Notes: generated by a model not told the origin, from the sequence alone. A stretch of DNA of 64,000 nt from Oreohelix idahoensis (GCA_024509875.1 JAMPIV010012170.1:26133-90132); one strand, 5' to 3'. Positions 11,160 to 22,440 are shown, counted from the first letter of the stretch. Numbers and translations are program-made.

Positions 11160-12092
11160 TGCAGTTAAGTTTGAGCTGCGGTCGTTTTGCGCTGGACTGC
11201 GCATGACTTGTCTTGCTTCTTTGTCGATCGGTTTCCGCCCACCACTAGTGGGAGTGAGCGATTTGGAATGGCGAAAGAGATGCCTCGTTGAAGAGGGGAT
11301 CTCCGCTATTTTTGTTCTGTCAGGGATGTGTAGTCCTCTTAATGGATATTTCGTTTATTCGAGATAATACCTCTAGTGTTTCCCACATGTCGGGAGGCGT
11401 GATATTTCTGTGTATTTCATGAAAGCAAGGTAAATTGACTCTTTCATTAACTCTATTGATTTTGGGTCGTGAGCGATTTCGATTCATAGCCTGTCTGCGA
11501 AAGTCGTCGTCACGAGATGTTTTCCTAGCTCACATGTCGCTGCATTGTACTGCATCGGTTGATGCAGGTACCAAGGACCATTACTTGCTACTTTTTTAAA
11601 TGAACTAGGTTTGGAAAACCTTTATTATCTAGAGGATATTTTTGAGGACATTATTTATACTTCGGCAGACGTGTCTGTCTTGCTGAAGTCAAACTAAGGA
11701 GAGTGAACTGATCTCATACATCTGGTTATCTCCTGGCTGTTATAGAAAAGGATGGAGTTGTTCACCTGACTACATTTACAGCACTTTGAAATATAACATG
11801 CATCTGACTCATCATTGTAATGCTGTCTACCGTTTATTGCTGTATTGAATGTTGCTGTGATAATGACTGTTTGATGTGCCTACACATTTGCGTAACCATT
11901 TTGTCACTGTGGCGTCCACAATAAATAATGAAGAAAAACGTCAACGGCTGTTTCAAGACTCATTGACTTTATACGTCGTGAGTTTACTGACGTCCTATGT
12001 GGATTGCCCTGTTATTGTTGCATGAACATTGTTTTGACTGAACACATCTACACACTACACAAAACCAGACATGCGGATGCCATCCATCATCA
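11160..12092 (+). repeat. element A 5' LTR
   Basis: Near-identical to 19418-20352; starts TG, ends CA. It carries GTCTTGCTTCTTTGTCGATC and ends CATGCGGATGCCATCCATCA. The left edge joins a Tigger terminus. The 3' copy may have about 128 further bases at its start (from 19290), which would make this copy 5'-truncated. Confidence 0.8.
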
Positions 12093-13550
12093 TATGGCAT
12101 CACGCATCATTTGGTGGCCATAAGCTGGTTTGATTCTGGTACCAGCAAACACGGGGTCCCTTACCCACTTCATTTTCAACAAGAATTCATCAGCATCCTT
12201 CAAGAAATTAACATTCTTCAATACAGTCAACATCTTCAAAATTTTCAAAGTACTCGGCGTTGCCCGGTAAAAGTCAAATTTCAATTTTTTGACGGAAACA
12301 AGAATTTGACAGTACCCGGCGTTGTTACATGTTGCCGGATAACTCGGACTGCTGTTATCTTTTACGCAAGTCAAGCAAGTTGCTGCTGTCAAGGTTCCAG
12401 TGCTGTCGTTTTTTGAGAAGGTCAAGTGCCGGTTGAAACGGGTTGTTTTCTGAAGAAGGCCAAGTACCGATTTCCATCAACTTACTTTTGGATTAGAAGG
12501 TCAAGTGCCGAAACAACTCAACACACAGTATGTCAGAAGCTCTTGTACCATCGTGTTAGCAGTGGAAGCAGTTCAGATGTGCCATCATCGTTGGAGCTTC
12601 GCTCTTTAGGACGTTGATTGACATCCGTTTTTTTCTGCTGTTCTACGACGATTGGAAGCCTATAAGTTAAGTGGCCTGTTTGTATGTAAACTGTGCCCTT
12701 ATACTTCTGCTGAGTCTTCTGTGTATCATCTCATTCTATATGTTTTATGTTTATATGTTATTTGTATATTTATATGTTTATATTTCAGCGGGTTCTCGGT
12801 TGGGTGGTGTCTCCGTTAGATTATGCCACGTCATAGAGGTCGTCTATTGTGAGCGTTTTCTGTAAGGTTTGCAAATTTCCAATACTGGAATTTGCTAAGC
12901 GACTTCTGTTGCTATTTATGTTAGCTGTGATGACATGTTTTAATATTGTTTTCGTTATTATTTCGCATTCTTTAGTTTTGTTTTGATTTGTTTGTGTTTG
13001 TTAGCCTACTCTTGTCTATAATTTAGTTTCATACAACATTTTTTTGTTTATACACTGTGGTGTCATGTATTTTGTTTAATTCTATCGCAGATATCGTCAC
13101 ATTTTTTTTGTGATATTTCATTAATTTCTGCTTTATTTTTAGTTGATTTCTGCGAAAGTTTTTGTATTGTTGCTGATCTTTGTTATTGTTTACATTGTTA
13201 TTGTTTACATTGTTTGTATTGTTTACATTTTCAATGTTTACATTCTGCATGTGTTTACATAGTCATTGTTTACAGTTATAGTAATTAGTTAATGGGCTAT
13301 GCTAATGCACTGTTACTACTATACTGATGATAAATGAATGATGAATAGTGTCGTGCACTATTGAATGAGAAGTGCACTTATGATCAAGAATTGAGTGCTG
13401 ATATTTCATATACAAGTTCTTTGATTGGAGACTTGTTTCCCACAGAGACTGGGATAATATAAGGTGATGTGAATATACAAGTGCTTAATTAAGACTTGTT
13501 ACACTTAGGTTTGAAATAAATTAGTTAATTATTTCAGGTTTTGGACTCAT
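12093..13550 (+). other. element A leader between LTR and gag
   Basis: Untranslated leader of the LTR element. A TGG-starting primer-binding candidate lies within about 20 bp of the LTR (TGGCATCACGC at 12095 or TGGTGGCCATAAGC at 12112), but I cannot name the tRNA. At 12250-12515 degenerate repeats of GAAGGTCAAGTGCCG and GTACxCGGCGTTG occur. From 12900 it is T-rich, with TGTTTACAT-type repeats at 13180-13270. Confidence 0.5.
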
Positions 13551-15232
13551 ATGTTAGACAACATGTCTACATTTGAGCACTTTATTGAGCAGGGTAAATT
13601 GCTTGGGAAGACTGGTGATAAGTTAGAAGAATTTGCAACTGCTCGATATGATAAAGCAATGGAAGCTGAACAAAAGAAACTGCAGATGCAGGTGGATGAA
13701 AAAAGATTCCAAATGGAAATGGAAAAACAAAAAAGGGAATCAGAAGCTGAGGAGAGAAAACTCCAGCTACAGCTAGAAGCTGAAAGACTTCAAGAAGAGG
13801 CTGAGAATAAAAGAAGAGGCTGAGAATAAAAGACTTGAAAAAGAGGCTGAGAATAAAAGACTTGAAAAAGAGGCTGAGAATAAAAGACTTGAAAAAGAGG
13901 CTGAAAATAAAAGACTTGAAAAAGAAGCTGAAAATGAAAGACTTCAAAAAGAGGCTCAGGCTGAGGAAAGAAGATTACAGAGAGAGTCTGATGAGAGGAA
14001 AGAGAAAGCAAAAATGGAACATGAAGAAAAGGTCTTAGCTTTAGAGTTGGAAAAATTGAAATTGACAAGCATGAGTAATGGTAATGATTCAAACAAGGGT
14101 TCATCTTCTGGTAAGGCTAATAATGATACTTTTAAGATTAAGTTACCAACATTTAGTCCTTCCAGCGATGACATAATGTTCTATCTGGACAGATTTGAAC
14201 AAGCATGTACAGCTCATAACATAGACAAAGCAAAATATGTTTATCAGTTATCAGGGATACTGACAGGTAAAGCTCTAAGTATATTAAATATGGTGGATGA
14301 ACCTGACAAGAACAATTATGAGGTTGTCAGGGCCGCTTTGTTAAAGAAATATCAGCTTAACGAAGACGGCTATCGTCTACAATTTAAAAACATGTTACCT
14401 GAAAATGGAGTTGAATTCTCCGAGTTTATTGCAAGAATACGCATTACTTTTCTCACGATGGGTTGAACTATCTAAGACGGAAAAAACTTATGAAGGACTT
14501 ATGGACTTAATACTTAGAGACAAAGTCATGTCGTCTGTCAATGAGTCTTTCCTTGCTTTCCTTCATGAACGTAAACCTAAAACAATAAAAGAAATGGAAG
14601 ATTTCTGTTGCCAATACGTAACTGCGCACCCACACATAACCATGGGTAACTCTAAGGTGAAAGAAGGTTTACCAGTTGCTTCGGCAGCTCCGTATGGTCA
14701 AAACTTTGCTCGTAGATCCCAACAAAATTTTGATAGAAAGAGTAGCGGTAATTTCTGTCAAAATCATGGAAATCAATTTCATGGTGATTCTTCTTCGAAG
14801 AATTGGAGACAACCTGATAGTACTCGTTACTATCACCCTAATAATTATAAGCATTTCAAAAGAGGATATGGTAATAGAGGTTATTCCTGCCGAAGACCTC
14901 AAAACCAAACAAATAGATGTTCGCATCAATGTGAACATGATAGTAATCGTGGAAACTGGAATTCGAACCAGTATAACAATTACAATAGAGACAATAATAA
15001 CTGCAGAGATAATAATAACTCTGATAACTTCAGAGGTAATAATAGTCGGGGTAGATCTCAACACAAAAAGAGAGATATCAGCAGGCTAATGCTGTACAAC
15101 AGGAAACTGAGGCAGCCTGTAATCATGTTGTTGATAGTAAAAACTTTGACGCTGTCACTAGTTCTGCTTTTGACTTTGAGAGAGCAAACAAATGCCCCCA
15201 ATGCAGTACTTTATTCGAACCGGGTACCATAA
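13551..15232 (+). pseudogene. gag: gag of element A (coiled coil, capsid, basic tail)
   Basis: Structural protein that would build the retrotransposon particle. It starts at the ATG at 13551; the first ~45 residues (MSTFEHFIEQGKLLGK) match the gag start of element C. A highly charged E/K/R/Q coiled coil follows, with a 27-nt tandem unit (EAENKRLEK) repeated four to five times. One unit is 8 nt short at about 13815, breaking the frame (second frame to 14466). The capsid part (FKIKLPTFSPSSDDIMFYLD) follows, then a second break near 14455. The third frame (14405-15232) holds a SCAN-like segment (GLMDLILRDKVMSS) and an N/R/G-rich basic nucleocapsid-like tail. A shift to the pol frame is needed at about 15065. 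Not translatable as written without frame changes. Confidence 0.75.
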
Positions 15233-18132
15233 CTACTTTGAGTTGTGGTCACCCACTTCCCGCTCTTCCTGCTGCTGTTGCGCATGACGGGAGGGGTTCT
15301 TTAATTCTACATAAGGGTCTTGTTAATGATACTCCGGTCTCACTACTTTTCGATTCCGGATGCACCACTATTGGTGTTAGACAATCGCTTGTAGATCCAT
15401 CTTGTGCTACAGGAAGGGTTATTAAATGTGTCACATTTGGCGGCACTCTAGAAAAATATCCTACTGCTGTAATTCGCATTGCCACTCCTTTCTTTACTGG
15501 AGATGTGCATGCTTGTCTCTTACCTAATCCTATTGCGGACCTTATTATTGGTCGTATTCACGGAGTTAGGGAGTGTACCCCACAGCAGATTGCTGCTTGG
15601 GAAGATAATAACATGCAAGCTACAAATGCAGTAGTTACAAGAGCACAAGCTCTACAAACACCCGAAACTTCACTGAATAGTGATAATGAAGTTGATAGCC
15701 AAGATAGTCACTTAGTAATCACTCGTGACTCTTTCATAAAATTGCAAGAAGAAGATTCTTCTTTAAAAAAATTCTTCGTTCTTGCGAAGAAAGGTGATCC
15801 GAATCAGGATACAAATAGAAAATCTTGGATTGCAATGAGAAACGGCGTACTTGTACGTATGGTACAAGATTCGGCTACGTCGGCACATTCGCAAATTCTT
15901 GTTCCCAAGAGCATGAGAGTCCAAATATTGCAACATGCTCATGACTCGCAATGTGCTGGACATATGGGTTTTGCCCGTACGAAGTCGAGAGTCCTTGCGG
16001 CTTTCTTTTGGCCTTTTGTCAATAAGGACATTCGTATTTACTGCCGATCATGCAAGGTATGTCAGGAGGTCAAATCTAGAGGACCACGACATGCTGCGCC
16101 TATCCAGGCTGCTGACATTCCTATTCGGCCGTTTCAGAAAATGGCCATAGATATTATTGGCCCTTTTAAGGTCAAGTCGGCCAGAGGACATCAGTTTATC
16201 CTTACATGTGTCGATATGTGCACACGTTGGCCAGAGGCTATTCCTCTTAAGAGCATATCTACTACAGATATCGCAGATGCTCTTTGGTTGATATTTTCTC
16301 GCTTGGGGTTCCCCAGAGAAATATTGTCAGACCATGGCACTCAACTCATATCTGACACTATGTCACAGGTAATGTCTACCTTACATATTGAACGATCTCT
16401 CAGTAGTATCTACCATCCTATGTCTAATGGGTTAGTTGAGCGTCTGAATAGAACGCTCAAGACTTTGCTTGGTAAGATAACTGAAGATCATCCTCAAGAT
16501 TGGGACAGGGTTTTACCCGCGGCTCTCTTTGCCTATAGAGAAGTCCCTAATGAACACACAGGATTTTCTCCCTTCGAACTTGTCTTTGGCGCGCGTCCAC
16601 GCGGCCCTATGTCTTTATTACACGATCTCATCACTGCCGATGATATTAGCGATGAAACTCAATCCTCATATGAGTATGTCATTGCTCTTAGACAAAAGAT
16701 CATTGAGGCATGTAAGCTAGCAACTGCTTCATCAGAAATTGCTAAAGAGAAGGCAAGGCAGTTTGCTAACAAGAATAGATGTCTACGACAACTTTGTCCA
16801 GGTGACAAAGCATTCGTCCTACTCCCCAGTAGGGAAAATAGACTTCTTATTGCATGGAAAGGTCCGTATGCAATAGTCTCTCGGATTTCCGATGTTGACT
16901 ATGTGGTCGATATTGATGGAAAGCATAAAACTTTCCACATAAACATGCTTTCGGAATTTCACGAACGTCCGGACTATTTGCTGCCTATTTTCCAGGCAAC
17001 GGATGATGCTCCTGCACCTCACGGTCATTATTCATCCCTGTCTGTCATTCAGGATGAGGAAGCTACCTTCTCTGATGTCAACCTTCCCCTTCCAGTGGTT
17101 CCATTACATTCCACGGAATCTTGGAAAAACGTTTCTGTTTCTCCTAATCTTTCTGGTGACGAACATCGACAAGTCTTGTCGATGTTACAAACATTTCAGG
17201 ATGTTCTCACTGACATTCCTGGACAATCAGATGTCATAGAACATGACATAATTCTTACCGACAATAATCCAATTAGGGTTAGGCCGTATCCTATTCCTAT
17301 ACACTTTCAGTCGCAAGTGGAAAAGGAATTGGATGAAATGATTCAATTAAATATAATTGAACCATCGACTTCACCATATTCTTCTTCCATGGTTATTGTC
17401 CGGAAGGATAAGAACATACGAATTTGCGTTGATTATCGCAAATTGAATCAGGTCACAAAGTTCGATGCTGAACCGATGCCTTTGTTAGAAGATCTACTGA
17501 TTAGACTTTCTAATTCTAGATTCTTCACTAAACTTGACTTGTCTAAAGGTTATTGGCAAGTGCCTTTAGCAGAGCATGCCAAACCTCTTACTGCTTTTTC
17601 TACACCTAGGGGTCTATTTCAATGGAATGTTATGCCTTTTGGTCTCATGAACGCCCCTGCCACTTTCGTTCGCATGATGCGTCGAATTCTGTCACATCGT
17701 TCGGATGTCATCGCATACTTAGATGACATCTGTCTCTTCAGTGATACCTGGGAAGATCACTATTTAGGGTTATATGACTTACTGTCCACTCTACGTGAGA
17801 ATAATTTGACAGCAAAACCTTCTAAAGCTTTTGTTGGTTTTGGTGAAATCTCTTTCCTGGGTCATCGTGTTGGTCATGGTCTCTTGAAGACAGAAGACCA
17901 CAATACTTCCAAAATACTGAACATCTCTGTTCCTAAAACGAAGAAACAAGTTAGGAGTCTCTTAGGTTTAATTCAATTTTATGGGAGATTTATTCCAAAT
18001 TTATCTTCGATCATGGCACCTCTATCAACATTGTTGAAGAAAGGTTCGCCTAATCTGGTCCGTTGGTCTGAAGAATGCCAATCTTCACTAGACCAAATCA
18101 AGAATATATATTTTCTTCTCCTCCCATCTTAA
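15013..18132 (+). CDS. pol: pol of element A: protease-integrase-RT
   Basis: This frame is open from 15013. Residues below count from 15238, where the usual ORF start is not an ATG; it is probably made as a gag fusion. Just upstream lies CPQC...SCGHP, a zinc-type motif. The protease has FDSG at 38-41. Integrase has an HHCC finger (H233/H235 and H242, C272, C275) and catalytic D305, D365 and E401, giving a D,D35E spacing. The GPY/F module (KGPYAIV) is at about 541. Reverse transcriptase follows at about 660-950 with ICVDYRKLN (about 727), LDLSKGYWQVP and YLDD (about 826). The enzymes copy element RNA and insert the cDNA. The order is reversed relative to ordinary Gypsy elements. The frame ends prematurely inside the RT-RNase H connection. 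Confidence 0.9.
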
Positions 18133-18533
18133 GATTACCTACTCTTGATAGGACTTTTGTTCTTCGGAGTGATGCTTCATCCACTGGGATTGGAGCAGCA
18201 CTGATGCAAGAATATGCAAATACTCTGCATCCTGTTATGTACATTTCTAGAAAACTAAATGCGGCAGAGAGGAACTACTCGGTTTTAGACCGTGAGTTGT
18301 TAGCGATGGTTTGGTCAATTCTAAAGCTACAAAGATTCCTCCTGGGCGCACATTTCATTCTAGAGACTGATCAGAAAGCTCTTACAGCTATTCAGACTAA
18401 GAATTTGAAGAGTTCGAGATCCACTCGATATGCTATAGCTCTTCAACCTTTTCACTTCACGGTACGAGCTATCCGTGGTGCGGATAATGTGATGGCTGAC
18501 ATTTTGTCTAGATGCCCACATGACTCCAACTAA
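18075..18533 (+). CDS. pol: RNase H of element A pol
   Basis: C-terminal part of the polyprotein, one frame below the preceding ORF; overlap at 18075-18132 suggests a one-base loss near 18105. RNase H degrades the RNA strand during reverse transcription. Catalytic acidic residues are visible: D in LRSDASSTGIG, E in DRELLAMVW, D in LETDQKALTA and D in VMADILSRCP. About 140 residues, normal for Ty3/Gypsy RNase H. It ends at a stop just after SRCPHDSN, with no env frame downstream. Confidence 0.88.
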   Translation: MPIFTRPNQEYIFSSPPILRLPTLDRTFVLRSDASSTGIGAALMQEYANTLHPVMYISRKLNAAERNYSVLDRELLAMVWSILKLQRFLLGAHFILETDQKALTAIQTKNLKSSRSTRYAIALQPFHFTVRAIRGADNVMADILSRCPHDSN

Positions 18534-19417
18534 TACTTCTGTCCTATATTTCCATATATTACAGAGTCATAACACACCTATATTTCTACAATAGATTAGC
18601 ACATCTGTACTTACTTTATATGTACACACTATCGTGCTTTGTTGTCATCTTCTTCTGTTCGTTTTTTTAAAATGATAGAGGAGGACTGAGTAGTTAATAT
18701 AAGGGCCGTTAGTTTACTAAACAGCCACAATTATTAATAATGTATTGTACCTTATGAAGCATATTAGTTATTAATTAGCATTATATTGCTTGTACTTTCT
18801 CAGAATGTCATTGTTGAGCTGAGGACTTACCTTACGAGTTCTAGATTGTGTACTTACCCTCGGAATACCAGAGCATATGTCCTGGATCGTCATGTAGTTT
18901 AACTTTACTATGTACTTATGTCATTACATGTCAAAGAATGTACTATCTAAATTTTCCTATCAGATTTGTACATCCATTTTTAAAGACAATATTAGAGTAT
19001 GCTGTTTAATGATGATTATAGTAACTTGCATACGTATATTGTGTTTACATGCTAACGTGATGTGTGTTGGTGACACCTCCCCGATGTGAATATTTTTTGA
19101 GACATATTTATTTTTCTGTTGAGGTATATCCTCACCAGACACTCTATAATTAGCCTATTGTTTGGCAATTTAGTTAATTATCAGCGCATAATTCGTGCGT
19201 TTTGAGCCGCTTATCGCTTGCTCTTTGATATTGGAAAAAAAAAAAAATATGTTCCACATTTTTTTTTTTATCGGGAGGAGGTGGTGATATGTTGCGTGAT
19301 AAATTCTCGCAACATCGTTTTATTTCAATATCTGTTTTATAACGCAAGGGCAACAACTGCTTGAAATTTATTGTCACTTTTCTCGGTAAGCATTTGTCTT
19401 CTCGCGTTGGTATCGAA
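18534..19417 (+). other. element A 3' untranslated region and PPT candidates
   Basis: No open frame. Two purine-rich tracts could prime plus-strand synthesis: GATAGAGGAGGACTGAG at about 18674-18690 and CGGGAGGAGGTGGTGATA at 19272-19289. The second is followed by TGTTGCG...CGCAACA, a hairpin like the LTR start of element C, so the 3' LTR may really begin at 19290. No env gene fits in the space. Confidence 0.45.
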
Positions 19418-20352
19418 TGCAGTTAAGTTTTGAGCTGTGGTCGTTTTGCGCTGGACTGCGCATGACTTGTCTTGCTTCTTTGTCGATCGGTTTCCGCCCA
19501 CCACTAGTGGGAGTGAGCGATTTGGAATGGCGAAAGAGATGCCTCGTTGAAGAGGGGATCTCCGCTATTTTTGTTCTGTCAGGGATGTGTAGTCCTCTTA
19601 ATGGATATTTCGTTTATTCGAGATAATACCTCTAGTGTTTTCCCACATGTCGGGAGGCGTGATATTTCTGTGTATTTCATGAAAGCAAGGTAAATTGACT
19701 CTTTCATTAACTCTATTGATTTTGGGTCGTGAGCGATTTCGATTCATAGCCTGTCTGCGAAAGTCGTCGTCACGAGATGTTTTCCTAGCTCACATGTCGC
19801 TGCATTGTACTGCATCGGGTGATGCAGGTACCAAGGACCATTACTTGCTACTTTGTTAAATGAACTAGGTTTGGAAAACCTTTATTATCTAGAGGATATT
19901 TTTGAGGACATTATTTATACTTCGGCAGACGTGTCTGTCTTGCTGAAGTCAAACTAAGGAGAGTGAACTGATCTCATACATCTGGTTATCTCCTGGCTGT
20001 TATAGAAAAGGATGGAGTTGTTCACCTGACTACATTTACAGCACTTTGAAATATAACATGCATCTGACTCATCATTGTAATGCTGTCTACCGTTTATTGC
20101 TGTATTGAATGTTGCTGTGATAATGACTGTTTGATGTGCCTACACATTTGCGTAACCATTTTGTCACTGTGGCGTCCACAATAAATAATGAAGAAAAACG
20201 TCAACGGCTGTTTCAAGACTCATTGACTTTATACGTCGTGAGTTTACTGACGTCCTATGTGGATTGCCCTGTTATTGTTGCATGAATATTGTTTTGACTG
20301 AACACATCTACACACTACACAAAACCAGACATGCGGATGCCATCCATCATCA
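19418..20352 (+). repeat. element A 3' LTR
   Basis: About 99% identical to 11160-12092. Possible true start at 19290, after the purine tract. It ends CCATCCATCATCA; the following bases (ATCTA) do not match the 5' flank. Confidence 0.8.
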
Positions 20353-20738
20353 ATCTATCATCTTATACAATATCTTACAATTAACTATTTCGACCATTGT
20401 GCAAAATGTAATTTTAATGTGATATATCCATCTTGTCAACTACTAACCCAAAAACTTTGAACACGTTTTGCTCAAAATTAGCTGAAGTTGAGATGGAGTC
20501 AATCAATACTAAGGCCACGAAATGGTATATCAGTCTATTGTCGACTGCGCAGAGTCCCATAATTCGTTCTCTTCTGTTGAACTGGTTGATATGCATTATT
20601 TTTATGGCGGCCTAGACTGTCTCCTAGTTGCATACATGTCAACATGTAAGAACTTTTCGTACAATGTACGGATTTTTAATACTTTTTGCAGTGTACGGCC
20701 GTACAGACTCTTTGTACGGATTTTTCTCCCCATTCCCC

Positions 20739-20835
20739 CCCCCCCCCGCCCCCCCCCCCCCGCCCCCCCCCCCCACAAAAAAAAAATTTAAAAAAAAAAA
20801 ATTTCTAAAAATATTTTCCAACCCAAGTTTTTTTT
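20739..20835 (+). repeat. C-rich and A/T-rich low complexity
   Basis: C runs broken by single G (20739-20773), then A and T homopolymer runs. The proline-rich frames across it are artefacts. Confidence 0.9.
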
Positions 20836-21456
20836 AAATTTTAAATCAGAAAATGTGTTCGAGCCCAGGTTTTTTTTTTAATCCAATATTTTTTATTTTT
20901 TATTCCGGGAATCTAGGCGTCCGTTTTTAAACTGAGGTCTCTCCCAGCAACAAATCAAATCCTTTTATATCCAACAATTCGGCAAAAACTTTGAATTCGG
21001 CCTCAAACGCTCTCGGTTTTCAGCGTGACATGACGTATTTTTAAAGTTACTTGCTATCAACGACCACGCTTGCTTGCCACCACACTTCGACGCCATTTTG
21101 TTTAAAAAAGCTAAGTACTTATAGCTTGGTTAAATATTGCTGTTGTTTTGCTTTGTTGCAATTTAATCGCTGTCTTAATCTTTCCAGTTATATCTTGCCC
21201 TTTAATATATATTTCCGATAAATTGTCATAATATTCTGTGTAGGCCCTACATAAGTAGAAAAAAAAGTTTGTTTGCGTTGAGTAGGCCTACATTATTTTT
21301 TAATACAGTGGCAATCTGTTATCACTGGTCTAGGCTACCAACTCTTAAATAATAATTTTGTAAATTTTTAGTGGTACGTTTTTTCTTCCTAGATTCGATA
21401 TTCTGTTCATAATTTTGTTTATTTATTATTTTTGTGTGTGCTGTTAGCCGTTTGCT

Positions 21457-21864
21457 TTGTTCGTTGTATTTTTTAATCATTTCTACTTTATGTTATCTGA
21501 TGTATGTGTGCCTCTACTGACAGATAGTGGTCAGAAAAAGAGCTTCTGTAACTATTGGCTGGAAGATGTTGACCAGAAAACTAGTACTGGTGCCATCCGC
21601 TTCCCTAATTTGAAAGTTATCATTCAGCGACTGCTGATACTCCCTCACAGCAATGCTGACTGCGAAAGATCATTTTCAATGATGAAAAAAATCCACACAG
21701 ACTGCAGGAGGTCCATAAATGCGGACACACTCACTTCTATTTCACAGTGTAAGATTAACATTGATACATGCTGTGCAGACTTTAAGCCCACAAATGCAAT
21801 TCTGCAAAGTGCTAAAAGTGCATGTGTTGATTATAATACAAAACACTGTACATCGAAAGAATAG
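21457..21864 (+). pseudogene. hAT transposase C-terminal fragment
   Basis: The protein contains the hAT C-terminal dimerisation region: FPNLKVIIQRLLILPHSNA, then DCERSFSMMKKIHTDCR and a leucine/isoleucine-rich ending. In hAT transposases this segment mediates dimer formation and completes the catalytic fold with the E of the ERSFS-type motif. Only about 110 residues remain; BED zinc finger and the first catalytic aspartates are absent, so it cannot be active. The nominal start at 21457 lies in non-homologous sequence; real similarity begins near 21520. It sits inside inverted repeats (20631-22095) that fit the same family. Confidence 0.75.
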
Positions 21865-22259
21865 TGTACCTCATGATCACTAAGTTTTTTATATGTAAAG
21901 AATAGCATGAGACTATTAGCATGTTTTATATCACAATAATTCAAATGCTAATAGATTTGTATATGTCATTTCTCATTTTAAAACTGTATTGCGTATAATT
22001 TATTAATATATTTTTTGCGTAAGGATTTTTGGGTGTTTGTAAGGATTTTTTTGGTCCAGCGTACAGATTTTTGTCTCAGGAGGTTGACAGGTATGTAGCT
22101 GTTCCTGTATATGTTCTTCTTAGCTTCTTCAAGTGTTAAGCTGGTATCGGTTTGAGGTAGTTTCCCACCTTCTGTTGTCAATCTGTCAGTCTTTTCGTTC
22201 CCAGTGATATTGGAGTGAAAAATGTTTTAAATTACCGACGTAATTTACAGACTGTTGCT

Positions 22260-22440
22260 TTTAGGAAGTTCAGGTCTTGCGTTCTTTCTTCTTCTTTTTC
22301 CTCGTTCGTCCCCATACGTCCTCATTAATGACTCTAATAAGATAAGTCAGCTCAAGGTTCCTGACATCTCCAAAACAGTCGTTCGTGGATTGAAGTGGGT
22401 TGTTGCTACATGCTACTTCGTTCATTGCTGTATGTTGGGC
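22260..22440 (-). repeat. dispersed repeat D1, minus-strand 3' part
   Basis: The reverse complement ends in GGACGAACGAGGAAAAAGAA and contains CTGTTTTGGAGATGTCAGGA and ACCTTGAGCTGACTTA, matching the D1 copy at 43490-43882. Confidence 0.55.

Larger units (their letters stand above)
11160..20352 (+). mobile_element. Gmr1-like Ty3/Gypsy LTR element A
   Basis: A 9.2-kb element: direct repeats of about 0.93 kb at both ends, a 1.4-kb leader, gag (13551-15232), then one long frame with protease, integrase and reverse transcriptase in that order (15238-18132), and RNase H (18075-18533). Integrase upstream of reverse transcriptase is the hallmark of Gmr1-like elements, first described in cod, although the enzymes are Ty3/Gypsy-like (GPY/F module, YLDD). 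LTRs differ by only about four substitutions and two small indels, so insertion looks recent, yet four frame breaks are present. No 5-bp target duplication flanks it (CAGAA versus ATCTA). No env frame exists. Confidence 0.88.
20631..22095 (+). mobile_element. hAT DNA transposon, defective
   Basis: Terminal inverted repeats of 13 bp (CATACATGTCAAC at 20631; GTTGACAGGTATG at 22083-22095) enclose 1.46 kb. Near both ends the motif GTACGGATTTTT (or GTAAGGATTTTT) recurs in direct orientation: about 20668, 20717, 22020, 22040 and 22061; such subterminal repeats are typical transposase-binding sites. The middle keeps only the transposase C-terminus. The flanks TAGTTG and TAGCTG may be a decayed target duplication. 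Confidence 0.6.
20500..22240 (-). mobile_element. I-like LINE 3' fragment split by a hAT element
   Basis: Two pieces (about 20500-20630 and 22096-22240) align, on the minus strand and in order, with the LINE fragment at 36060-36935: GTTCTCxTCTGxTGAxCTGG and ATATGCATxATTTT on the left; TCTTCAAGTGTTAAGCTGGT and CxTTCTxxTGTxxAxCTGTC on the right. The coding strand of the right piece gives KLPQTDTSLTLEEAKK, matching RLRQSDTSITFEEAKS of the other copy. The region between is the hAT insertion. Confidence 0.6.

Noticed and set aside
13029..13250. Asparagine-rich protein on the minus strand
   Set aside because: It is the complement of T-rich TGTTTACAT-type repeats in the element A leader.
14669..15089. 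Isoleucine-rich proteins in other frames over the gag tail
   Set aside because: Shadows of the N/R/G-rich nucleocapsid coding sequence.
15238..18533. Element A as a Ty1/copia element because integrase precedes RT
   Set aside because: The integrase has a GPY/F module and D,D35E, and the RT and RNase H motifs are Gypsy-like; only the order is copia-like.
18534..19289. env gene making element A or B an endogenous retrovirus
   Set aside because: No open frame of useful length between RNase H and the 3' LTR in A; only about 87 bp in B.
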